Assembly (NCBI GenBank): GCA_002816875.1
Contig: MUCP01000039.1
Span: forward strand, 1 to 45,725
Length of the DNA: 45,725 nucleotides
Source: SAR202 cluster bacterium Io17-Chloro-G2
Lineage (GTDB): Bacteria; Chloroflexota; Dehalococcoidia; Lucifugimonadales; UBA3495
Reading direction: 5' to 3'
Numbering within the stretch: position 1 is the stretch's first letter; the number at the start of each line of letters is the position of its first letter. The position numbers and the translations under genes are program-made. Shown here one piece after another: positions 25,482 to 34,532 of the stretch. The notes under the pieces are model-generated. The model made no database searches. It saw only the letters and a program-made list of their open reading frames with translations, and was not told where the DNA came from.

Positions 25482-26264
25482 ATGCCATACGTAGAGATTC
25501 CCGGCGTAAAACTTTGGTATACCGACGCCGGTGGCGAAGGCACTCCCGCGATATTCCTGCACGCCGCCTCGGGCACCTGCGAGAGTTGGGTGTTTCAAGT
25601 GCCGGTATTCACGGCGGCGGATTATCGATGCGTCGCCTATGACCGGCGGAACTGGGGCCGGTCCCGCCCTTCCAATACCGGGGACCAACCGGGCTATATG
25701 GGTGATGACCTTCAGGGATTGGTGGACCACTTGGACTTGGACCGCTTCCATCTGGTGGCCACGGCCGCCGGCGGGATCACGGGTTTGGATTACGCGCTGG
25801 ACCATCCAGAACGGGTCCGCAGCTTGGTCATATCCAACACCATCGGCGGTGCAGAGGACCCGGCCTACCTTGAGGTCCAGCAAAGGCTCCGGCCACCGGA
25901 GATTCAGGACCTGCCCATCGAATTAAGGGAACTCGGGCCTTCATATCGAGGCACCGACCCGGAAGGGACTCAGCGATGGATAGAAATTGAGCGAAGCACC
26001 CGTCCAGACGGCTCCATTGGGCACGGGGCGAGGCAGCCGCTGCGCTATGCCATGACCCTGGCGCGGTTGGAAACGATGAAGGTCCCCGTGCTTGCGCTGG
26101 TGGGCGGCGCGGACCTATTGTCGCCACCGGCGCTAATGCGGCTGCTGACGGCCCCCATCCCCGGTTGCCAATTGGTGACGGTGCCGGATGCGGGGCACGC
26201 GGCGTTCTGGGAGGAGCCGGAAACCTGGAACAACCTGGTGTTGGAGTTCATAAACCAGCATTAG
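25482..26264 (+). CDS. Alpha/beta-hydrolase fold protein lacking the nucleophile
   Basis: 260 aa with clear fold landmarks: AIFLHAASGTCESW (oxyanion region), VAYDRRNWGRSRPS, then LVATAAGGITGLDYALDHPERVRSLVISNT, LALVGGADLLSPP (acid) and PDAGHAAFWEEPE (His). At the nucleophile elbow the usual GxSxG is ATAAGG, with Ala95 where the catalytic Ser should be. It is otherwise intact. It begins 49 nt after the unknown gene at 24398 and probably belongs to the UGSC transcript. It may catalyse a reaction that does not need a serine, or only bind a ligand. Confidence 0.85.
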   Translation: MPYVEIPGVKLWYTDAGGEGTPAIFLHAASGTCESWVFQVPVFTAADYRCVAYDRRNWGRSRPSNTGDQPGYMGDDLQGLVDHLDLDRFHLVATAAGGITGLDYALDHPERVRSLVISNTIGGAEDPAYLEVQQRLRPPEIQDLPIELRELGPSYRGTDPEGTQRWIEIERSTRPDGSIGHGARQPLRYAMTLARLETMKVPVLALVGGADLLSPPALMRLLTAPIPGCQLVTVPDAGHAAFWEEPETWNNLVLEFINQH

Positions 26265-26419
26265 GTTCCTACGGTCCATCCTTCCAGCCCGCTTCATTCA
26301 CCAGCCAGACCAGACGATGGGCGCCTAAAAGACAACATGGCCTTCCGGCGTGATGATTCCTGCATTCGTTAACCGGCAATAACGCAAAGGGGAAAAGCCG
26401 CCATGCAAGAGGACGTCCG

Positions 26420-27325
26420 ATGAACTCGAGAGATCTGATCGGCTACGGTCCCAACCCGCCGGTGGTGCAATGGCCCAACGGGGCTAGGATCGCCGTCTCA
26501 GTGGTGGTGAACTACGAGGAAGGCTCCGAGTACTCCCTTCTGGACGGCGACCCCCACGGGGAAACATCGGGCGAATCCCCGTCCAACGTCCCCACCGGAG
26601 AACGGGACTTGGCCAACGAGTCATTCTTCGAGTACGGCAGCAGGGTCGGCGTGTGGCGGATCATGAACCTGTTGGATCGATATCACGTCAACGGGACGTT
26701 TTTCTGCTGCGCCCTGGCCTTGGAGCGAAATCCCGAAGTGGGTCCGGAGATCATCCGCCGAGGCCATGAGGTCATGGGGCACGGCAACCGGTGGGAAGAG
26801 TACTTCCGGATGGACCGGGATACCGAGCGGGAGGCCATCAAACAAGCGATCGAGTCGATCACCCGCACGACCGGCCAGCGGCCCTTGGGTTGGTACACCC
26901 GCTACGGTCCAAGCGTGAACACCCGTGAGTTGGTGGTCGAAGAGGGCGGATTCATCTACGACTCCAACGCCTACAACGATGACTTGCCCTTCTACACCGA
27001 AGTGCATGGGAAAGAGTGGCTGGTGGTCCCCTATTCGTTGGAGGTCAATGACACCAAATTCTGGCGAGGCCAACTGATCACGCCAAACGACTTCTTTGAG
27101 GCCGCCCGGTCCTGCTTTGACACGCTTTACGAGGAAGGCGCCACACACCCGAAGATGATGTCGGTTGGTCTTCATTGCCGGATAATCGGCAAACCTGGCC
27201 GGGCTGACGGGTTAAGGCAGTTCCTCCAGTATGCATCGGAGAAGGAGGGTGTGTGGTTCGCCCGGAGGTTGGACATCGCCCAGTGGTGGCTGAAAAATTA
27301 TCCACCGGAAAATCAATCGGGGTGA
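26420..27325 (+). CDS. Polysaccharide deacetylase family protein, PuuE allantoinase-like
   Basis: 301 aa, NodB-fold. It starts RDLIGYGPNPPVVQWPNGARIAVSVVVNYEEGSEYSLLDGD, the pattern of cofactor-independent allantoinase PuuE and related proteins. Further segments are NGTFFCCALALERNPEVG, IIRRGHEVMGHGNRWEE, GWYTRYGPSVNTRELVVEEGGFIYDSNAYNDDLPFY and SVGLHCRIIGKPGRADGL. ATG 26420 has GAGG about 8 nt upstream. True allantoinase would need purine catabolism genes; a molybdenum hydroxylase lies at 32190 but no uricase or allantoicase is seen. Substrate therefore open. Confidence 0.88.
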   Translation: MNSRDLIGYGPNPPVVQWPNGARIAVSVVVNYEEGSEYSLLDGDPHGETSGESPSNVPTGERDLANESFFEYGSRVGVWRIMNLLDRYHVNGTFFCCALALERNPEVGPEIIRRGHEVMGHGNRWEEYFRMDRDTEREAIKQAIESITRTTGQRPLGWYTRYGPSVNTRELVVEEGGFIYDSNAYNDDLPFYTEVHGKEWLVVPYSLEVNDTKFWRGQLITPNDFFEAARSCFDTLYEEGATHPKMMSVGLHCRIIGKPGRADGLRQFLQYASEKEGVWFARRLDIAQWWLKNYPPENQSG

Positions 27326-27447
27326 CCATTTAGACTATCTATCTTGATCCCACGGCTGTAACCCGTTCTGGCTCCTAAGTATCGGCTCTCCAAATCCCCT
27401 TCGTGGTGACGCCGATGCCATGGGGGGAACGATCTGTCCGGGGGAAG

Positions 27448-27505
27448 GACCCTTCGACAAGCTCAGGGCGAACGGATGCTACTAGCGAACGGATGCTACT
27501 AACGG
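27448..27505. repeat. TTCGACAAGCTCAGG...GAACGG element with tandem duplication
   Basis: CCTTCGACAAGCTCAGGGC is followed by GCGAACGGATGCTACTA twice in a row (about 27469-27502). One arm is of the 15215 repeat family, with a short slippage duplication at its edge. Confidence 0.6.
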
Positions 27506-27571
27506 TTATTTTGGATGCCTACCACCATCTGAAAAACTCTAAGGAATAACGATAAGGCAAGGGTTATTGAT

Positions 27572-29560
27572 ATGGCAGTGACTAGGATCGAGATTTCCAG
27601 CCGGAGTGACTTTGCGGATGGAACGGCATTTGGCGACGTGGGGCCATATGAGTTTCTGGAAGGGACGGCTCACTTCTCAGTGGACCCCATGAACGGCCGG
27701 AACATGGCTATAACCGACCTGGAGCTCGCCCCCAGGGACGCCAACGGCAAAGTTGGTTTCTCGGCCCATTTCGCCTTGCTGCAGCCCGTCAACTCCGAAC
27801 GAGGAAATCGCCGCCTTCTATTCGACGTAGTCAACCGGGGCCGCAAGACCGCTTTGAGCCTGAACGACGTCCCGGCGGCCTCCGATCTTCTTGCCCCGCT
27901 CCAGGCAGGGAACGGGTTCTTGATGCGCCAGGGCTACACCGTGGGCTGGTGCGGCTGGCAGGCCGACGTGCCGCCGACGCCGGGGTTGATCGGGCTCCAT
28001 GCTCCGGAAGCGATCGGGCCGAACGGTCCCTTGACCGGCGGCATCCTTTGCCAATTTCAATGCAACGCGCCCACCCAGTCCTTCCTGCTGTCGCATCGGG
28101 AGCATCTCCCCCATCCCCCGGTGGACTTGGATGATCCAACCGCCACGTTAACGGTCCGCGACCTGCCCAACAGCCCGCCGCAATCAATCAACCGTGGCGA
28201 TTGGTCATTCATACGCGTGGAAGACGCCGGTCCTGAGGTGGACCCCAGCCATGTCTACATGCCCCAGGGGTTCCAGCCGGGCAAGATATATCAGTTGGTT
28301 TACCGCACCAAGGGCAGCACCATCGTGGGACTGGGCTTCGCGGCCGTCAGGGACACGGTGTCGTTCCTAAAGCATGCACCGCAGTCCGATGGAAATCCCT
28401 GTGCCGGTCCCATCGAGTACGGATACGCCTTTGGGCGCTCCCAGAGCGGGCGGTTCCTGCGGCAGATGATCCATCTGGGGTTGAATGAGGATGAGGAGGA
28501 GCGGATCGCCCTTGACGGAATCATCGCCCACGTGGCCGGCGGTATGAGGGGAGAGTTCAATCTCCGCTTTGGACAGCCTTCCCAAGATATCTGCTACATC
28601 GCCCCGGAATTGTTCCCGTTCACCGACACTGAGCAGAAGGACCCGGTGACCGGAGAGACCGGCTCGCTATTAGCTCGCATGGAAGAGCGGGGCAAAGTGC
28701 CCAAAATGATGTTCACCAACACCTCGGCCGAGTACTGGCGGGGCGACGCGGCGCTGATCCACACAGACCTGGAAACCATGCATGACGCACCTGAGTCGCC
28801 TTCGGTCCGGCGGTACCATTTTGCCGGTAGCCAGCACGGCGCGGGAGAATTCCCGCCCTTAGAGGTGCGGGAAAACGACGGCCTTCGCGGCCATCTTCCC
28901 TTCAACAGTGTTGACTACACGCCATTGTTGCGAGCGGCGTTGGACAACCTGGACCGGTGGGTCTCCAACGGCGAAGCTGCCCCGGCCAGCAGGCACCCGA
29001 GCCTATCCGACGGCACGGCGGTGGAGTCAGCCTCGTTGTTGAGCAAGTTCGCCCAGTTGCCCGGGGTCCGCGTACCCGCTCAAATCACCCGGGCGATGCG
29101 GCTGGATTACGGACCGGAAGCCGATCTTGGCAGAAGCACATTGCTCCCAGGCATCCAAGGGGAAGAGTTTCCTGCCCTGGTGTCAGACCTGGACGACAGT
29201 TATAACGAGCGGTCCGGCATCCGCCTTCCGGACTTGACCGTTCCGGTGGCTACCTATACCGGTTGGAACCTCAGGGACGCCAGCATCGGCAATCCCGAAC
29301 TTTTCATCGGCATCACGGGGGGCTTGCTCGGCTGGACGCTGCCATTGCCGCAGACACAGTCTGCCAGGGAGTCTTCAGGCGACCCCAGGCTTTCCATCCA
29401 AGAGCGGTATAGCTCCAGAAAAGAGTTCCTCACGCAGGTGGAGGCTGCCGGTCGAAGCTTAGTGGACGAAGGCTACATGCTGGCCGAGGACATGGAAAGG
29501 GTGGTAGATCGGGCGGGGTCAAAGTACGACTATTTCACCAGCAACGGAGGCCACGGCTAA
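27572..29560 (+). CDS. Alpha/beta hydrolase domain-containing protein (large)
   Basis: 662 aa, the long alpha/beta-hydrolase type often annotated alpha/beta hydrolase domain protein. N-terminal ISSRSDFADGTAFGDVGPYEFLEGTAHFSVDP is characteristic. The nucleophile elbow is GRSQSGRFLRQMIHLGLNEDE, followed by DGIIAHVAGGMRGEFNLRFGQPSQ. The His is probably in HFAGSQHGAGEFPP. No signal peptide is visible. The substrate is unknown. It is convergent with the small hydrolase gene, the two stop codons being 7 nt apart. Confidence 0.88.
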   Translation: MAVTRIEISSRSDFADGTAFGDVGPYEFLEGTAHFSVDPMNGRNMAITDLELAPRDANGKVGFSAHFALLQPVNSERGNRRLLFDVVNRGRKTALSLNDVPAASDLLAPLQAGNGFLMRQGYTVGWCGWQADVPPTPGLIGLHAPEAIGPNGPLTGGILCQFQCNAPTQSFLLSHREHLPHPPVDLDDPTATLTVRDLPNSPPQSINRGDWSFIRVEDAGPEVDPSHVYMPQGFQPGKIYQLVYRTKGSTIVGLGFAAVRDTVSFLKHAPQSDGNPCAGPIEYGYAFGRSQSGRFLRQMIHLGLNEDEEERIALDGIIAHVAGGMRGEFNLRFGQPSQDICYIAPELFPFTDTEQKDPVTGETGSLLARMEERGKVPKMMFTNTSAEYWRGDAALIHTDLETMHDAPESPSVRRYHFAGSQHGAGEFPPLEVRENDGLRGHLPFNSVDYTPLLRAALDNLDRWVSNGEAAPASRHPSLSDGTAVESASLLSKFAQLPGVRVPAQITRAMRLDYGPEADLGRSTLLPGIQGEEFPALVSDLDDSYNERSGIRLPDLTVPVATYTGWNLRDASIGNPELFIGITGGLLGWTLPLPQTQSARESSGDPRLSIQERYSSRKEFLTQVEAAGRSLVDEGYMLAEDMERVVDRAGSKYDYFTSNGGHG

Positions 29561-29567
29561 ACAGCGC

Positions 29568-30230
29568 TCACCCAAGGCTGGCCAGCCAATCCAGCAAACA
29601 ACTGGTGGCATCGCTCCAAACGTCCTCCCTGGTGCGGCCACTGGATTTTAGGACCGCGAACCCGTGGTCGGCGCCGTCCAACAGGTGGACCGTGGACACC
29701 GGGACCAAAGATGACGCCTCAGCCAGTTGGTCCGGCGTTCCAAAGGCATCGCGGGTTCCAGAGCAGAAAAGGGTAGGGACACTGATGCTGGGAAGATGCT
29801 CGTCCCGCGGCTTGTCTGGCCTGCCCGGCGGGCTGAGGGGATAGGCAAACAGAGCCAGGCCGTCCACCTGCGTCCCTTGCGCCACGACCTGGGAGGCGAT
29901 TCGTCCGCCCATGGACCGGCCGCCGATGACCAAAGGTGTCTCTTCCGCTCCCACTGTCTCAATCACCTGCCGCCAGGTCTCTTCCAACAGCCGGGGTGAA
30001 TCGGGCCGGCGCTTCCCCGCCTCCATGTATGGGAACTGGAAGCGGATGGTGGCGATCCCCGACTCCGCCAGCCGATGGCTCAAGTAGTCCCCAAAGGGGT
30101 CTTTGATGTTGGAGCCGGCCCCTGGCGCATACACGAACATCGCCTTGGCGGCCCCGCTATGCGGCAGCGTCCGGACGGCGGTCACCGCCAGGCCCTCTCC
30201 GATTTGTAGTAAGAAGCTCGCTTTACTCAT
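29568..30230 (-). CDS. Alpha/beta family hydrolase (dienelactone-hydrolase/KANL3-Tex30-like)
   Basis: 220 aa from the ATG at 30230 (MSKASFLLQIGEG); the open frame continues 12 codons further upstream into repeat DNA. Landmarks are MFVYAPGAGSNIKDPFGDYLS, IRFQFPYMEAGKRRPD, nucleophile elbow GGRSMGGRIASQV (Ser intact), LFAYPLSPPGRPDKPR, LFCSGTRDAFGTPDQL (acid) and LLDGADHGFAVLKSSGRT (His). The triad is complete. It is a small cytoplasmic esterase-like enzyme, substrate unknown. Confidence 0.88.
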   Translation of the reverse strand: MSKASFLLQIGEGLAVTAVRTLPHSGAAKAMFVYAPGAGSNIKDPFGDYLSHRLAESGIATIRFQFPYMEAGKRRPDSPRLLEETWRQVIETVGAEETPLVIGGRSMGGRIASQVVAQGTQVDGLALFAYPLSPPGRPDKPRDEHLPSISVPTLFCSGTRDAFGTPDQLAEASSLVPVSTVHLLDGADHGFAVLKSSGRTREDVWSDATSCLLDWLASLG

Positions 30231-30261
30231 GGCCTGCCAGGGCTTTGCCTCAAATCCCCAT

Positions 30262-30416
30262 AGCATGTCACCCCGAGCGCTACGAGGGGGCTAAAAGCGT
30301 GAATTTAGTCTCGCCAACTAGAGCGCCACATCCACGAATTCAGATTTCCCGACTCTGTCGAGGACTCGCGGCGAAGTCGGAGCTTCGGTCGCTGCGCTCC
30401 TCAGAATGACAGTTTT
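30262..30416 (+). repeat. Dispersed AGCATGTCAC...GACTCTGTCGAGGACTCGC repeat, copy 2
   Basis: Starts TAGCATGTCACCCCGAGCGC and ends CAGAATGACAGTTTT. It is shorter than copy 1 at 17184 but collinear with it. Confidence 0.75.
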
Positions 30417-30495
30417 GGAGCGGGGCCGCCTGCCGACGATTTTCGGAATTCAAGACGCCTCTATGACCATTCTTGGCAGTCCCGTTTGCCTCCAC

Positions 30496-32154
30496 TTATG
30501 ATCTGCCGACCCAGCCGCCGTAGATGGGGTACTGGCTGCAAATGAACTCGATGTAGGCGGGTTGGCCGGTTTCGTTGGCCTCAAATGCACGCTTGAGCGC
30601 CATTCCCACATCCGACGGTTCAGTGACCCGCTCGGTGTGGTAACCCAGCGCCCCGATCACGCTGGACATGTCAATCTCGTCGTTGCCGGTCACCCTGTGG
30701 GTGAATGGGTCATGGCCATCGCCCCAGAATCCGGGGCCATATCCCGCGAAACCGCCGTTGCTGACGTGCGCTATGGTGATGCCCAATTTCTGGCGCAGCG
30801 CCACTTCCAGATTGCCCATCATGTATCCCAGGCCGGCCTCTCCGGTCACGGCCACGCAATTCTTCTGGGGGAACGAGATCTTTGCCGCGATGGTCGCCGC
30901 CAGGCTAAACCCCAGGGATGAGACGTTGCCCCAACCCAGGAACCCCCGGGGTATCAGCGTGTCGTAGACCGTGCTGAGCTGGTCCCTGGTATTGCCCGAC
31001 TCGTGGGTGACGAAGGAGTTAAGCGGGTCCAGCACTTCCATCAATCCGGCATAGACCCGGTAAGGATTGATCGGTTTATCGGTAGAGGCCATGGCCTCCC
31101 GGTATTGGACCATGGCTTGATCGCGGACCGACTTGACCTCGGCCGCCACGGTGCCCGGGGCCCTGCCGCTGCCGGAGGTTTTGGTCGACACCTCTTTCAC
31201 CAGCGCTTGAAGGGTGAAACGGGCATCGCCGATCAAAGCCGCGGCCGTGGGATAGGACTTATTGACGTGCAACTCGTCTACGTTGCAGTGGATAATGGTC
31301 TTATTGACCGCGTTGGGGATACCGTGGCTGAACCGTCCCGGCGATAGACTGGAACCCACCGCCAGGATCAGGTCGCTTTTACTGAGATATTGGTTGACTT
31401 GGTCGCCCCGGACGCCCACGAACAAAGGGTGGTTCTCAGGGAACGCCCCCTTGGCCTTCAGCGTGGTGATCACCGGCGTGTTGGCCAGTTCAGCCAACTC
31501 TTTCAGTTCGGCGGAAGCGTTGGCGTAGATGACACCCTCACCCGCGTAGATCAACGGGTCTTGAGCCTTTAGCAGAAGTTCCACCGCGGCGGTGACGTCA
31601 TCGGGATTGGGCGCCGACTTCCAGCCCTTGACCGGATGGTAAGGGTCGGCTGTTTCGTCATATTGGCCGTCGGCGTTGGGAATGGCCAATACCACCGGAC
31701 CCGGCCTTCCCGACCGCAACAAGGTGAAGGCCCGGCGCATGAACTCGGGCAACCGCTCCGGCTTATCCAAGTAGCCATACCACTTGGAGACGGACTTCAA
31801 ACTGGACGTGACATCGAACTGGCTGTTCTCAGTGGCCCCGATAGGCACGCCATCGGTGATGCACAGCACCGGGGAGCCGTCCTCGAACGCCTGGGCCATT
31901 CCCGCGTATGCCACCTGCAACCCCGCTGCGTTGACACCGCCTTGGAAGGTGCAAACGCCGATGCGCGACCCGGCGTTGATGCGGGAAAAGGCATCTGCCA
32001 AGGCTACGGCGTACCGGTCGTCCCTCATCATGACCATGGGAACGCCTTCCCGGCCCAGAGCGTTGTTCACATGACAAACGGGAAAGGTGGAAACCCATTC
32101 CACGCCTTCTTGTTTGAGAATCCTAGCTAGTCCAGTGGCCACGTCGACGGTCAT
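30496..32154 (-). CDS. Thiamine-pyrophosphate enzyme with altered cofactor motifs
   Basis: 552 aa from ATG 32154 (GAGGAG 8 nt upstream). The three-domain acetolactate-synthase-like layout is present. Changes from the canon: the Glu that activates TPP (HEQGA in relatives) is Asp46 in MRDDRYAVALADAFSR. The GDG Mg/TPP motif is GEA in VTGEAGLGYMMGN, and the closing NN is NG in HVSNGGFAGYG. The FAD-type middle domain is short. It starts 35 nt after the stop of the molybdenum hydroxylase gene on the same strand, so the two are likely co-transcribed. Activity cannot be named; a carboligase or decarboxylase with unusual chemistry, or a non-catalytic protein, are both open. Confidence 0.88.
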   Translation of the reverse strand: MTVDVATGLARILKQEGVEWVSTFPVCHVNNALGREGVPMVMMRDDRYAVALADAFSRINAGSRIGVCTFQGGVNAAGLQVAYAGMAQAFEDGSPVLCITDGVPIGATENSQFDVTSSLKSVSKWYGYLDKPERLPEFMRRAFTLLRSGRPGPVVLAIPNADGQYDETADPYHPVKGWKSAPNPDDVTAAVELLLKAQDPLIYAGEGVIYANASAELKELAELANTPVITTLKAKGAFPENHPLFVGVRGDQVNQYLSKSDLILAVGSSLSPGRFSHGIPNAVNKTIIHCNVDELHVNKSYPTAAALIGDARFTLQALVKEVSTKTSGSGRAPGTVAAEVKSVRDQAMVQYREAMASTDKPINPYRVYAGLMEVLDPLNSFVTHESGNTRDQLSTVYDTLIPRGFLGWGNVSSLGFSLAATIAAKISFPQKNCVAVTGEAGLGYMMGNLEVALRQKLGITIAHVSNGGFAGYGPGFWGDGHDPFTHRVTGNDEIDMSSVIGALGYHTERVTEPSDVGMALKRAFEANETGQPAYIEFICSQYPIYGGWVGRS

Positions 32155-32189
32155 AGATATATCTCCTCGAATTTCTGGCAATTTTGGGG

Positions 32190-34532
32190 TTAAGCCCCGT
32201 TTGTATCTTTCTCCCACAAGGCTTCCAGCAGGCTGCCTGGGTTCATCGGCAGCCGGTTGGTCCGGATGCCGGCCGCGTGGGCGATGGCGTTGGCCACCGC
32301 CGCCATGGGTGGCACCAGCGACACCTCTCCCACCCCTCGCACCCCCAGCGGATGGCCGGGGTTGGCGACTTCCACGATCACCGTGTCGATCATCGGCAGG
32401 TCCAAGCTGATGGGCATCCGGTAGTCTAGAAAGCTGGAGTTCAGCATCAGCCCCTGTTGATCCACGAAATACTCCTCGTTGAGGGCCCAGCCGATGCCCT
32501 GGACCATTCCCCCCTGAATCTGGCCTTCCACATAGCTGGGGTGGATAGCCTTGCCCGCGTCCTGGATGGCGGTGCAGCGCAGTATGTCAACCTTGCCGGT
32601 TTCCGGGTCAACTTCCACGTCGACGATGTGGAGGGCGAAAGCGTTGCCCACTCCGCCGGGGTTGGCGGTGGCCCGCCCCACGATGGGGCCGCCGGTGCCG
32701 TTAAGCCGGCGGGCGATCTGCTTGAGGGTCATCTTCAACTCCGGGTCTTCCTTGTGGTGTAACTCTCCATCTTCGTACTCCACGTCGTCGGGGGTGACAT
32801 CCCAGATGCGAGCGGCCCGTTCGATGAGCTGACGGCGTACGTCTTCCGCCGCCTGATAGACAGCGGTCCCCATCTTGAAGGTAACGCCACTGCCCCCGGC
32901 GCCGGAGCTGTAGCCGATGGAGTCCGTGTCGGCGATGGACGGTTTGATGTCAGATGCCGGGATGCCCAGCACTTCGGCAACGTGCATCGCCATGGCGGCC
33001 CGGCTGCCCCCGATGTCCGGGGAGCCTTCTACCAGGATTATGGTGCCATCTGGGTTGACGCTGGCAACGGCACTGGCAGGGCCCGTCCCGTTGAACCAAG
33101 CTCCAGCCGCGACGCCTCGGCCCCGGGCCAGGCCCGTTTCGGAGGCTTCAAGGGGAGTGGCCAGATGCGGATGCTGTTGGGCAGCCTGAAGTATTTCCAC
33201 CATGCCGATGCGCCCGAAGGTCGGTCCGGCGGCCTGCCGCGTTCCTTCCTTAGAGGCGTTGAGCAGCCGGAACTCCACCGGATCCATTCCGATCGAGTCG
33301 CATATCTCGTCCACCAGCGATTCGGCTGCGAAGGCGGCTACCGGCGACCCGGGGGCCCTGTAGGCCGCGGATTTCTGGGTATTGATGACCACGTCGATCC
33401 CCTCGATAAAGGCGTTGGGAATCTCGTATGGAGCGAACATGGTCCGGCAACCCGAGGGCACCGGCGAGCCGGGAAAGGCCCCTGCCTCGTAGATCAGGTG
33501 GGCTTCAACAGCTGTTATCTTTCCCGCGTTGGTGACTCCCATCTTCACTTTGATGTCTGTGCCAGAAGTGGGGCCGGTACCGTGAAAGACCTCAGTCCGG
33601 CTCATGCTGATCTTGACCGGCTGCCCCGTTTTGCGGGCCATGGCCGCGGCCACCGGCTCCAGATAGCACCCGCCCTGGCCCTTCCCGCCAAAACCGCCGC
33701 CGATCTCCATTGGGATGACCTTAACCTTGGACACCGGCAAGCCCAGCATGACGGACGTGTGGTCGCGCAGGGCAAAGTGGCCCTGGCTGCTGGCCCATAT
33801 GGTCACCGTATCGTCGGTGTTCCACTGGGCGGTCGCGGAGTGGGGCTCGATGTACCCCTGGTGGACCGGCCTGGTGTGGTACTCTCGTTCGAGGACTACG
33901 TCGGCTTCCTGAAACCCCTGCTCCAGGTCGCCCATACGGAACTCGAAGCGGTTGGCGATGTTGCTCTGCTTGCCGGCCGCCACGTTTCCCCAGCCGCCCG
34001 AACGCATCGCCGGGCTGTTCATGGTAAGCAGCCTTTCGTGGAGGATGGACGCGCCATCCTTCATGGCCTCGGCCGCGTTTAGCACCGGAGGAAGCACCTC
34101 GTAGTCGACGTCGACCAGGGCTAGCGCTTCTTCCGCTATGTGGAGGCTTGTAGCGGCTACCGCGGCCACCGCGTGCCCCTGGTATAGGGCTTTCTCTCGA
34201 GCCAACACGTTCCGGCTATAGAAGCCATAGTTTACGGCGGCCCCTTCTTCCTGGTCGGCCACCTCCGCGGAAGCGTCGGGCAGGTCGGCAGCGGTGACCA
34301 CGCCGATCACTCCCGGCAGGGCCAGGGCCCGGCTGGGGTCAATGCTCCTGATACGGGCGTGGGCGTGGGGACTGCGCAGGATCTTGCCATGCAACATCCC
34401 CGGCAGGTGGATGTCGGCGGCGTAGCGGGCCCGGCCCATCACCTTATCGGCACCGTCGTGGCGGATCGGGCGGGTCCCCACCACTTTATACTCCTGGTTG
34501 GAAAGGACTATGTTCGGTTTGTAATCAAGCAT
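32190..34532 (-). CDS. Xanthine dehydrogenase family molybdopterin-binding large subunit
   Basis: 780 aa, full length for the molybdenum hydroxylase large subunit. Visible: VVGTRPIRHDGADKVMGRARYAADI at the N-terminus, GKILRSPHAHARI, IPMEIGGGFGGKGQGG (cofactor loop), AAYRAPGSPVAAFAAES, and GHPLGVRGVGEVSLVPPMAA, where the GVGE Glu is the catalytic base. No CODH-type active-site Cys loop is present. ATG 34532 is preceded by AGGGAGA. The FAD (medium) and 2Fe-2S (small) subunit genes, normally adjacent, are not in the window; the next gene is the TPP enzyme. Substrate is an aldehyde or N-heterocycle at best guess. Confidence 0.93.
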   Translation of the reverse strand: MLDYKPNIVLSNQEYKVVGTRPIRHDGADKVMGRARYAADIHLPGMLHGKILRSPHAHARIRSIDPSRALALPGVIGVVTAADLPDASAEVADQEEGAAVNYGFYSRNVLAREKALYQGHAVAAVAATSLHIAEEALALVDVDYEVLPPVLNAAEAMKDGASILHERLLTMNSPAMRSGGWGNVAAGKQSNIANRFEFRMGDLEQGFQEADVVLEREYHTRPVHQGYIEPHSATAQWNTDDTVTIWASSQGHFALRDHTSVMLGLPVSKVKVIPMEIGGGFGGKGQGGCYLEPVAAAMARKTGQPVKISMSRTEVFHGTGPTSGTDIKVKMGVTNAGKITAVEAHLIYEAGAFPGSPVPSGCRTMFAPYEIPNAFIEGIDVVINTQKSAAYRAPGSPVAAFAAESLVDEICDSIGMDPVEFRLLNASKEGTRQAAGPTFGRIGMVEILQAAQQHPHLATPLEASETGLARGRGVAAGAWFNGTGPASAVASVNPDGTIILVEGSPDIGGSRAAMAMHVAEVLGIPASDIKPSIADTDSIGYSSGAGGSGVTFKMGTAVYQAAEDVRRQLIERAARIWDVTPDDVEYEDGELHHKEDPELKMTLKQIARRLNGTGGPIVGRATANPGGVGNAFALHIVDVEVDPETGKVDILRCTAIQDAGKAIHPSYVEGQIQGGMVQGIGWALNEEYFVDQQGLMLNSSFLDYRMPISLDLPMIDTVIVEVANPGHPLGVRGVGEVSLVPPMAAVANAIAHAAGIRTNRLPMNPGSLLEALWEKDTNGA

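Noticed and set aside
32982-34082. 366-aa plus-strand reading frame
   Set aside because: Antisense to the molybdenum hydroxylase large subunit; composition is that of a shadow frame.
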